DNA of 64,000 bases from assembly GCA_030428885.1 (NCBI GenBank), contig JAUIEJ010000001.1:248001-312000 (forward strand), written 5' to 3'. This DNA is from Gemmatimonadota bacterium (lineage in GTDB: Bacteria; Gemmatimonadota; Gemmatimonadetes; Longimicrobiales; Gaopeijiaceae). This document shows, in pieces, positions 44,409-51,637 of the stretch. Position 1 is the first letter of the stretch. The number at the start of each line of letters is the position of its first letter. The notes under the pieces were generated by a model. It worked only from the letters and a program-made list of their open reading frames with translations. It did not search any database and had not been told where the DNA came from. The position numbers and the translations under genes are program-made.

Positions 44409-44494
44409 GGAGGGGTGCCGGAGATGGTCGAACGGGCCCGCCTCGAAAGCGGTGCGTGGGAAACCACACGGGGGTTCGAATCCCTCCCCCTCCG
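44409..44494 (+). tRNA. tRNA-Ser(CGA)
   Basis: Class II tRNA of 86 nt; acceptor GGAGGGG/CCCCTCC; anticodon arm CCCGCCTCGAAAGCGGT; variable arm GCGTGGGAAACCACAC. It is the last tRNA of the array. Confidence 0.95.
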
Positions 44495-44530
44495 CTCCTG
44501 GTTCAGTTCCGACGACGCTGACCCTCGACA

Positions 44531-44561
44531 CGCCCTCGCGGTCCTCACGACCGCGGGGGCG
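44531..44561. terminator. Bidirectional hairpin between tRNA-Ser and the response-regulator gene
   Basis: CGCCCTCGCGGTC pairs with GACCGCGGGGGCG (one mismatch). It lies between two convergent transcripts and can end either. Confidence 0.65.
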
Positions 44562-44569
44562 TCGTGCGT

Positions 44570-44944
44570 TCAGGCCGGGGCGGGAAGGGCGCGAGCCACC
44601 GCTTCCCGAACCCCGTCCAGGGTGAGGGGCTTGGAAAGGGTCGTGGTGGCGCCGATGAGGCTGGCGTCCTTCAGCACGAACTCCTTGGGGGCGTAGCCCC
44701 CGCCCGAGATGGCGATGACGGGGGTGTCGGGGTGGAGGTCCCGGAACCGGATCACGAACTCGATGCCGTCCATCTCGGGCATGTAGATGTCGGTGATCAC
44801 CAGGTCGAGCTGCCGATCGGCGAGCCCCTCCAACGCCACCGAACCGTTGCCGGCCTCCTCGACTGCGTGCCCGTCCAACTCCAGGATCCGCCGCAGGCTG
44901 CGGCGGATCGAGGCGTCGTCGTCGACGACCAGGATGGTGGCCAT
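44570..44944 (-). CDS. Single-domain response regulator (CheY-like)
   Basis: The 124-residue protein is one complete receiver domain. The acidic pair is in ILVVDDDASIRRSLR, phospho-Asp52 in LVITDIYMPEMDGIEF, the Ser/Thr switch in VIAISGGG, and Lys in TTTLSKPLTLDG. There is no output domain, so it must pass phosphate or act by protein contact. The hybrid kinase gene is divergent, 116 bp away, and is the obvious partner. Confidence 0.93.
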   Translation of the reverse strand: MATILVVDDDASIRRSLRRILELDGHAVEEAGNGSVALEGLADRQLDLVITDIYMPEMDGIEFVIRFRDLHPDTPVIAISGGGYAPKEFVLKDASLIGATTTLSKPLTLDGVREAVARALPAPA

Positions 44945-45060
44945 GGAGCCCCCGTGGGGAGGGTGGCACGCGGGTCGCGCGAACCCATCGCTGAGTTCAT
45001 TATAGGTGATCGGGTTGCCCGTAGCATGTTTCCCCTGCACGCCTGTCCGGAGTCCCCTAC

Positions 45061-46980
45061 GTGAGTGGCGACGTCGCGCCCGCCCCCGGCGCTCCTTCAG
45101 TGGCCCTCGTGGGCGAGGTCACCGCCCATCCGGCCCTCCTGGACGGCGTGGCCCGGGCGGGCCTGCGCCCGGTGGCGTTCGCCACACTTCCCGATCTGAC
45201 CCGCCTGCCCGGCGTCGCCCTCGTGGTCCTGGACGGCGATGCCGAGGTGCTGGGCGGATTCCGTTCCCTGGCGGCGATCCACCAGGGCGCGGGGGGCGGC
45301 CCGCCCCTCCCGGTCCTGCTGGTCTTCCGGCGGCCCCCTCCCGACACCCTGCCCCCGGATCCCGGCGGTGGAATCGGTGCACTGGAGCCCCATGACTCCG
45401 CCCCCGCGGCGGCCCACCGGATTCGCGCCCTTCTCCAGGGTGGGGACCCGGGGGAGAGCGCCAAGCCGACGTCGTCGCCGCCCCGGGCGGAACTGCTGGA
45501 CTCCATGGTGCGGGCGCTCCCCATCGGCCTCGCCGTGGTGTCGTCCGGAGGCGAGGTCCGGTTCGCCAACCCCGCCTTCGAGACCATGCTGGGCGTCGAG
45601 AGCGGGACTCCATGGCTGGACCGATTCGGGGCGCTGCGCGCCGTGGGATCGCCGGATCGCCCGCTCCTGGAGCGGGTGCCTTCCGACGGGCGGGCGTGGG
45701 AAGGCGACGTGCGCATGCCCGGCTCCGACGGGGAACGGGAGTTCACGGCCACCCTGCGGCGGCTTCCCGACCACGGCGACCCGTCCCACGTCCTCATGGT
45801 GCTGCGGGACGTGACCCGCATGCGCATGCTGGAGCGGCGCCTCGCCGACGCCCAGCGGATGGAGGCCGTGGGCCAACTCGCCGGCGGCGTGGCCCACGAC
45901 TTCAACAACATCCTCTCCGTCATCACCACCCTCTCCGATCTCCTGATCCGTCTCAAGCCCGACGACGACCCGGATCGGGAGGATCTGGAGGAGATCCTCC
46001 GATCGGCGCGTCGGGGGTCGGAGATCACCCGGCAGCTCTCGGCGTTCAGCCGGACCGGGATGGGGGAGCCCGACGAACTGGATCTGGACACCCTGCTGCG
46101 CAGCAACGAGAAGATGTTCAGGCGCTTCCTGCCCGAGGACGTGGAAGTGATCTGGGATCTCCAGGGCGACCTCCCGGTGGTGCGCGCCGACCCGGTGCAG
46201 ATCGATCAGATGATCCTCAACCTCTCATTGAACGCCCGGGACGCCATGCCCGACGGGGGCACCCTGCGGATCGCCACGGAGCGCCGGGAGCTGGAGCGAC
46301 CCCACGACGTCGACGGTTCCCAGCTTCCCGCCGGCACCTACGCCGTCCTCGACGTTCAGGACTCGGGCGAGGGCATGGACGAGGGGACGCGCCGTCGGAT
46401 CTTCGAGCCGTTCTTCACCACCCGGGGGTGGGGACGCCGCAGCGGGTTGGGGCTGTCGGTGGTGTACGGGACGGTCCACGCGGCGGGCGGGGGGATCGAG
46501 GTGGAGAGCGCGCCCGGCGAGGGGACCCGGTTCCGGATCTACCTCCCGGCCCACCGTTCGCCGGCCTCGCCGGGGCCCGACGCCGAACTCCCCCGGGGCG
46601 AGGAAACCGTGCTCGTGGTGGAGGATCACATCGAACTGCGGAAGGGCGTGCGGCGATTCCTGACCGAGCTGGGATACCGGGTCATGGACGCGGCCGACGG
46701 AGCCGAGGCCCTGGCCCTGGTGAAGGACGGGGGACTGCGCCCCCACCTCATCGCCACCGACGTGGTCATGCCCGCCCTCTCCGGTTCGGAGCTCGAGGCG
46801 GAGGTGCGGGCCATGGGCCTGTCGGTCCCGGTGCTCTTCTTCTCGGGCTACACCGACCATCCGGAGGTGGATCGCCTGCGCCGCGCCGGCATCCGGGTGT
46901 TTCCCAAGCCCGTGGACATGGAGCATCTCGCCCGGGAGGTCCGGGCGGTCATCGACCGCAGCGCCGCCCTTCCGCCGTGA
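45061..46980 (+). CDS. Hybrid histidine kinase (PAS-HisKA-HATPase-REC)
   Basis: This 639-residue protein has no transmembrane helix, so it is cytoplasmic. The N-terminal 120 residues look like a degenerate receiver. A PAS domain (about 145-255, LPIGLAVVSSGGEVRFANPA), the H-box VGQLAGGVAHDFNNILSVI, N-box NLSLNARDAMPDGG, G1 DSGEGMDEG, F-box EPFFTTRG and G2 SGLGLSVVYG follow. The C-terminal receiver has LVVEDHIELRKGVRRFL and phospho-Asp in ATDVVMPALSG. It starts with GTG 45061. The next response regulator gene overlaps its stop. Confidence 0.93.
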   Translation: MSGDVAPAPGAPSVALVGEVTAHPALLDGVARAGLRPVAFATLPDLTRLPGVALVVLDGDAEVLGGFRSLAAIHQGAGGGPPLPVLLVFRRPPPDTLPPDPGGGIGALEPHDSAPAAAHRIRALLQGGDPGESAKPTSSPPRAELLDSMVRALPIGLAVVSSGGEVRFANPAFETMLGVESGTPWLDRFGALRAVGSPDRPLLERVPSDGRAWEGDVRMPGSDGEREFTATLRRLPDHGDPSHVLMVLRDVTRMRMLERRLADAQRMEAVGQLAGGVAHDFNNILSVITTLSDLLIRLKPDDDPDREDLEEILRSARRGSEITRQLSAFSRTGMGEPDELDLDTLLRSNEKMFRRFLPEDVEVIWDLQGDLPVVRADPVQIDQMILNLSLNARDAMPDGGTLRIATERRELERPHDVDGSQLPAGTYAVLDVQDSGEGMDEGTRRRIFEPFFTTRGWGRRSGLGLSVVYGTVHAAGGGIEVESAPGEGTRFRIYLPAHRSPASPGPDAELPRGEETVLVVEDHIELRKGVRRFLTELGYRVMDAADGAEALALVKDGGLRPHLIATDVVMPALSGSELEAEVRAMGLSVPVLFFSGYTDHPEVDRLRRAGIRVFPKPVDMEHLAREVRAVIDRSAALPP

Positions 46981-47429
46981 GCGCGACGTGGGGCTGGGCC
47001 GAACTGGCCCGCGTGGAGATGCGGGGGGCGCGGATCCTGGTGGTGGAAGACGAGGACGCGCCCCGGGAGGCCCTGGTGCGACTCCTGGAGGGCCAGGGAT
47101 ACGACGTCCGCGCGGCGGGCTCGGCCGAGCACGCCGACCATTGGCTCTCGGCCAGCGCCTTCGACCTCGCGCTCCTGGACATCCAGTTGCCGGGGCGGGA
47201 CGGGGTGGAGTTCCTCCGGTGGGCCCTGCGCCGGGACCCCCACATGGCCGTCCTCATGACCACCGGCGTGGACCGGATCGAGGTGGCCCTGGAGTGCCTG
47301 AAAGGTGGGGCGCGGGCCTATCTGGTGAAGCCCATCGACCCCCTCTTCCTCCTGGAGGCCGTGCGGGACGCCCTGGTCATGCGCCGGCTTCTGCGCTCCG
47401 CCCCGGACGACGTGGTGGACCGGGGCTGA
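46977..47429 (+). CDS. Response regulator (receiver domain, no output domain)
   Basis: The 150-residue protein has ILVVEDEDAPREALVRLL, phospho-Asp68 in LALLDIQLPGRDGVEF, LMTTGVD and Lys in AYLVKPIDPLFLL. After the receiver only about 20 residues remain, so there is no DNA-binding domain. GTG 46977 overlaps the kinase TGA in a GTGA junction; ATG 47019 would remove 14 residues. With the hybrid kinase and the CheY-like gene it forms a small phosphorelay. Confidence 0.87.
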   Translation: MSATWGWAELARVEMRGARILVVEDEDAPREALVRLLEGQGYDVRAAGSAEHADHWLSASAFDLALLDIQLPGRDGVEFLRWALRRDPHMAVLMTTGVDRIEVALECLKGGARAYLVKPIDPLFLLEAVRDALVMRRLLRSAPDDVVDRG

Positions 47430-47443
47430 GTCGCCGGTTCGGA

Positions 47444-48160
47444 TCAGGGAATCATCGCGCCGCCGGACGACGCCGCCACGGCGGTGAAGACCCCCAGGAA
47501 GAGCGCCACCCCCAGCACCAGCGCGGCGATGAAGACCGCGTACGACGCCCGCAGCAGGCGGAACTTCCGGTCCAGCACCCGACCCAGGGAGTAGAGATCC
47601 CGGACCATGTTCACGTAGAGCTGGTCGGTGTGGGTCATGAGTTCCTTCATGCCCTCCACGAACTCCCCCTCGGGCATGTTCACGAAGTTGCCGAAGAAGA
47701 GGATGTTGGCGCCCTCCTCCCTCAGGCTCTCGAGGCTGACCTCCCGGCTGCTGACCCGGGGACGCGCCGCCAGCACGGCGTAGGTCAGGGAGGCGACGCA
47801 CCCCACCAGGAGCACCGCCGTGGGGACCAGGAGCCACGGGTTGGCGTCGATCTTCGGCGAGATGGACGCCAGCAGGATGGAGATGATGATCCCGTTGATG
47901 GAGATCATGATGTTGGCCTTGTTGTCGGCCAGGTTGCTCAGGTCGCTGTGGGTGCGGTACGACGTCCGGAACATGGTCTCGATGCCCCGGGACGAGCCCA
48001 GGGATCCGCCGCCCCCCTTCTTCTCGGCCTTCTTCCGCTTCTTCCGTTCCTTCCGGACCTGGGCCCGGAGGACTTCCGCCTCGGCGAGGGCGGCCGAGAG
48101 TTCGGGACTCCCGGTCGGTGGGTCCGGGGGCGCCGAAGGTGGGGTGGAGTCGACGCTCAT
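47444..48160 (-). CDS. Pycsar-effector-type (DUF5706/PycTM) membrane protein
   Basis: This 238-residue protein has a charged N-terminal coil (31-48). The family core is LADNKANIMISINGIIISIL with helix 1 (83-101), helix 2 (109-131), the hallmark NILFFGNFVNMPEGEF, then LYVNMVRDLYSLGRVLDRKF and helix 3 (206-228). DUF5706 proteins include the PycTM effectors that disrupt the membrane when cCMP or cUMP is made in phage defence; stand-alone or HD-fused relatives have no proven role. This one lacks an HD domain. The ATG overlaps the ppk1 stop (ATGA), so it is translationally coupled to ppk1. Confidence 0.8.
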   Translation of the reverse strand: MSVDSTPPSAPPDPPTGSPELSAALAEAEVLRAQVRKERKKRKKAEKKGGGGSLGSSRGIETMFRTSYRTHSDLSNLADNKANIMISINGIIISILLASISPKIDANPWLLVPTAVLLVGCVASLTYAVLAARPRVSSREVSLESLREEGANILFFGNFVNMPEGEFVEGMKELMTHTDQLYVNMVRDLYSLGRVLDRKFRLLRASYAVFIAALVLGVALFLGVFTAVAASSGGAMIP

Positions 48161-50238
48161 GGGTCCGTGGAAGGAGAAAGGCGGGCCAGGTAGTTCCGGA
48201 CCGCGGCCTGGGAACCGAAGCCGGGTTCGGCTGCTCCAGCGTACACGTTCCGTCCCGATCCGTCGAGGACCCGGCCCTTGCGACCGTCGGCGAGCTGGAG
48301 CTCCAGGACGTCCAGCACCTCGTCCCGGAGCCTCGGATCCAGGACCGGAAACGCCACCTCCACCCGGCGCGACAGGTTGCGGTGCATCCAGTCCGCCGAC
48401 GCGAGGAAGACCTCGGGGGCGCCGTCGGTTCCGTGGAAGGCGTAGATGCGGCCGTGTTCCAGCCAGCGGTCCACCACCGATCGGAGTCGCACCGAGGCGT
48501 CCGGGGGAGGAACCATTCGGCAGATGCCCCGCACCAGTCCCCGGATGGGCACGCCGGCCCGGGCCGCGTCGTGGAGCTCCCGGATCATGGCTTCGTCTTC
48601 CAGGGCGTTCAGCTTGAGGGTGATCCCCGAGAGCCGGCCCTCCCGGGCCCGACGAGCCTCCCGGCGGATCCGGTCGACCAGGGCGGCGCGGAGGGTGTGG
48701 GGGGCGACCAGCAGGTGGTCGAAGGTCCGGGGGACGTCCCGCCCCTCGAGCATGTGGAACACCCGCTCGATCTCTCCCGCCAGGCGGTCGTCGGCGGTGA
48801 GGAGGGCGAAGTCGGTGTAGAACCGCGCCGTGTCTTCGTTGAAGTTGCCCGTGCCGAGGTAGGCGAACCGGCGACGTTCACCCGAGGACTCCCGGCGGAC
48901 CACCAGGGCGATCTTGGCGTGAACCTTCAGTTCGGCGTCGGAGAACGACGTCACCACGCCCGCGTCCCGGAGCCGATCGGCCCACTCCACGTTGGACGCC
49001 TCGTCGAACCGGGCCTTCACCTCCAGGAAGACGTGGACCGTCTTGCCTCGCTCCCGGGCCTCCAGGAGGGCCGCCAGCACCTGGGAGCGGCGACTGACCC
49101 GGTAGACCGTGAGCCAGATCTCCTCGACCCGGGGATCGGCCGACGCCTCGGTGAGGAACCGCACCACGTGGTCGTAGGACTGGTACGGGAAGTGGAGGAG
49201 CTGATCGGCCGCGGCCACCGCGTCCAGCACCGAAGGCGCGGCGTCGAGGTCGGGGTGGGGAAGGGCCGGGGCCGGCGGGTAGACGTGGCCGTCGACGCCG
49301 TCCCGGGGAAAGCCCCGGAGATCGTGGAGGTTGTGATAGCGGCCGCCCACGACCATGTCCTCGGCCTCCAGGCCCAGAGCGTCGTGGAGCAGGCGCACCA
49401 CCGACCAGGGTGTGCGCATGTCGTACAGGAAGCGCGCCGGCACGCCCGTCTCCCGCTTCGCCAGACTCTTGCGGATGGCCTCCACCACGTCGCCTTCGAA
49501 CTCGTCCTCCAGGTGGAGTTCGGCGTCGCGGGAGAGCTTCACGGCCCAGGCGCCCCCCACGTCCCGATCCGGGAAGAGATCGGGGAGGGCCACCCGGAGG
49601 GCGTCGTCCAGGAAGACCACCGTCCTCACGCCGGCGTGGTCGGGCGCCAGGGTCAGGAAGCGGGGGAAGGGGGGGGACGGCACCGGAACCAGGACGTACT
49701 CCGGGGGAGGGAGAGGGGCGGTTCCCCGGGTCCACAATTCCACCACCAGATGGAGAGAGCGGTCCGGAAGGAAGGGCGACGGACCCTCGCTCTCCAGGGG
49801 GACGGGGGTGAGGGTGGGGAGCACCTCGTCCACCATGCGGGCGCGGACGGCCGCCCGCTCCGGCTCGGTGAGCTGGGTGTCGGAGCGGAGCCGGAGTCCC
49901 ACGTCTTCGAGACGGGGGATCAGGTCGCGGAAGAGGAACCCGAAGGTCTCCTGCTGCCGATGCACCACCCGGTGGATCTCCCGGAGCAGCCGCCTGGGGT
50001 CCAGGGGCAGGCGCTTCACCTTCTTCTTCTTGAGGCGAAGGAGACTCCGGAGAGAGGCGACCCGCACCCGGAAGAACTCGTCGAGATTGGACGAATAGAT
50101 GCTCAGAAACGCGAGGCGCTCGAAGAGGGGGACGTCGGGATCGGCGGCCTCCTGCAGGACCCGTCCGTTGAAGGCCAGCCAGGACAGTTCCCGGTCCTCC
50201 ATGGGCGGCGGCGGATCGACGTCGACGTCCTCCGTCAC
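48157..50238 (-). CDS. ppk1: Polyphosphate kinase 1
   Basis: The 693-residue length is normal for PPK1. The N-terminal domain starts RELSWLAFNGRVLQEAADPD and LAFLSIYSSNLDEFFRVRVA. The catalytic domains contain ARFLYDMRTPWSVVRLL, HFPYQSYDHVVRFLTEA, VHVFLEVKARFDEASNVEWA, the phospho-His in LKVHAKIALVVRRE, LGTGNFNEDTARFYTDFALL and SADWMHRNLSRRVEVAFPV. It polymerises ATP terminal phosphate into polyphosphate reversibly. It is coupled by 4-nt overlaps to sixA upstream and to the Pycsar-effector-type gene downstream. Confidence 0.95.
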   Translation of the reverse strand: MTEDVDVDPPPPMEDRELSWLAFNGRVLQEAADPDVPLFERLAFLSIYSSNLDEFFRVRVASLRSLLRLKKKKVKRLPLDPRRLLREIHRVVHRQQETFGFLFRDLIPRLEDVGLRLRSDTQLTEPERAAVRARMVDEVLPTLTPVPLESEGPSPFLPDRSLHLVVELWTRGTAPLPPPEYVLVPVPSPPFPRFLTLAPDHAGVRTVVFLDDALRVALPDLFPDRDVGGAWAVKLSRDAELHLEDEFEGDVVEAIRKSLAKRETGVPARFLYDMRTPWSVVRLLHDALGLEAEDMVVGGRYHNLHDLRGFPRDGVDGHVYPPAPALPHPDLDAAPSVLDAVAAADQLLHFPYQSYDHVVRFLTEASADPRVEEIWLTVYRVSRRSQVLAALLEARERGKTVHVFLEVKARFDEASNVEWADRLRDAGVVTSFSDAELKVHAKIALVVRRESSGERRRFAYLGTGNFNEDTARFYTDFALLTADDRLAGEIERVFHMLEGRDVPRTFDHLLVAPHTLRAALVDRIRREARRAREGRLSGITLKLNALEDEAMIRELHDAARAGVPIRGLVRGICRMVPPPDASVRLRSVVDRWLEHGRIYAFHGTDGAPEVFLASADWMHRNLSRRVEVAFPVLDPRLRDEVLDVLELQLADGRKGRVLDGSGRNVYAGAAEPGFGSQAAVRNYLARLSPSTDP

Positions 50239-50783
50239 AGCCGCTGCTCCTTCGCCTCGGGGAGGTCCTTGGGGCGCATGAACGCCACGAGACGCCCTTC
50301 GCTCACGGCGAGGTGGTTCCAACGATCGGTGGAGAACTCCAGGATCGCCGCCGCCGCCGTGGGAAACTTCCGGTCCAGCCGCTGCTGGATTTTCGTCGAT
50401 CCGGGCACCACGAGGGTCCGGGCCAGGTCGTGGAGTCCCGGATTGTGGCCCACCACCAGGACCGTGGTGGCATCCTCCCCCTCCTGGGCCAGCACCCCGA
50501 GGATGCGCCGGGGCGAGGCGAGGTAGAGACCCGGTCGGAAGCCCACCTCGGGGAGGGGGATGGACCGGGTGCTCCACGTCTCGGACACCAGATCCCACGT
50601 CTGTCGGGTCCGGGTGGCGTCGGACGAGAGGACCCGGTCCGGAAGCCAGCCCTCGTCGGCGAGCCATCGGGCCATGGCCGGGGCGGCGCGGACGCCCCGG
50701 TCGGAGAGGGGCCGGGCGTGATCGTCGAGGCTCGAATCCGTCCAACTGGACTTGGCGTGGCGGAGCAGGATGAGGCGTTTCAC
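50235..50783 (-). CDS. sixA: SixA-type histidine phosphatase
   Basis: The 182-residue protein has the RHG-variant start VKRLILLRHAKSSW (catalytic His9), LSSDATRTRQTWDLV and the second His in VVGHNPGLHDLARTL. This is the SixA branch of the phosphoglycerate-mutase superfamily, which removes phosphate from phosphohistidines. SixA-like genes are often found beside ppk1, which itself is a phospho-His enzyme. GTG start and stop both lie in GTGA overlaps with the flanking genes. Confidence 0.9.
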   Translation of the reverse strand: MKRLILLRHAKSSWTDSSLDDHARPLSDRGVRAAPAMARWLADEGWLPDRVLSSDATRTRQTWDLVSETWSTRSIPLPEVGFRPGLYLASPRRILGVLAQEGEDATTVLVVGHNPGLHDLARTLVVPGSTKIQQRLDRKFPTAAAAILEFSTDRWNHLAVSEGRLVAFMRPKDLPEAKEQRL

Positions 50784-51637
50784 GGCGGTGTGGTGTCGGG
50801 GCGGGTGTAGCGGGTGATCCGGGCTCGGCCGTTGCCCCCCTCGTCGACGAGGGTGAGGACGTGGGAGCCCTCGAGGGCGATTCCCTCGGCCTGGGGGTGG
50901 CCCGACGGAAGCTCGGCGTGATCCACCACGGCACCGTCGTCGGAGAGGTGGATCAGCACGCCCTCCCGGGCGGCCACCACCCACCACCCCCGTCCGTCGG
51001 GGGATCGGGTCAGGCCCGAGGGCGAAAGGTCGTCGTCCAGCCCCGCGGCTTCCAGGGTCGAGGGAGCCACCACCAGACGGGGGCGGACGGGGAGAGGGGG
51101 ACGGTCCAGGTCGTCGTCGTCGTCCGGGAGGGCGACGTCGAGGATCACCAGGTGTCCCCGCCATCGGTCGTCGTAGACGGTCTTGCACGCCATGACCAGC
51201 CCCCGTCCGTCGGGAGCGGTGGCGAGCCCCTCCACCTCGCACAGGGGGTCGGCATCGGTGCGGCGCGCGCTCCATCGGTGAACCGATTCGTCGGAGCCGG
51301 GCTCGAACGAGACCAGGGTGCCCGTGCTCGTCACCAGGTGGAAGCGGCGGCCGTCCCAGGCCAGTCCCTCGAAGTCGCCGGTGACGGGGTCGGGACCCAG
51401 GACGCGGCGCTCGGCGATGTCGCCCGAGCCGTCCTCGAGGCGGGCGATGATTCCCCGCTCGTCGTCGTGCACCCAGAGCCTCCCCTGGTCGTCCAGGGCG
51501 AGCCCCGACGCCTCGGTGAGGGACGACGGGAGCCGATCCCGGTCTCGCTCCCCGTCGAACCACCCCTCCAGCGACCCCACCGCCGCCGCGGTCAAGAGCC
51601 CCAGGGCCCCGAACGCCCGGGCGAGGCGGGGAATCAC
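50780..51637 (-). CDS. Exported beta-propeller protein (SdiA-regulated/phytase-like)
   Basis: This 285-residue protein has an N-terminal hydrophobic helix (ARAFGALGLLTAAAVGSLEG) and repeated propeller blades: LTEASGLALDDQGRLWVHDD, DFEGLAWDGRRFHLVTSTG, VEGLATAPDGRGLVMACKT, LTRSPDGRGWWVVAAREG and AEGIALEGSHVLTLVDEGG. This resembles SdiA-regulated/esterase-like phytase propellers, which bind or hydrolyse phosphate esters. I see no definite catalytic residues. It is anchored or periplasmic. It is coupled to the cyclase upstream and sixA downstream. Confidence 0.7.
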   Translation of the reverse strand: MIPRLARAFGALGLLTAAAVGSLEGWFDGERDRDRLPSSLTEASGLALDDQGRLWVHDDERGIIARLEDGSGDIAERRVLGPDPVTGDFEGLAWDGRRFHLVTSTGTLVSFEPGSDESVHRWSARRTDADPLCEVEGLATAPDGRGLVMACKTVYDDRWRGHLVILDVALPDDDDDLDRPPLPVRPRLVVAPSTLEAAGLDDDLSPSGLTRSPDGRGWWVVAAREGVLIHLSDDGAVVDHAELPSGHPQAEGIALEGSHVLTLVDEGGNGRARITRYTRPDTTPP

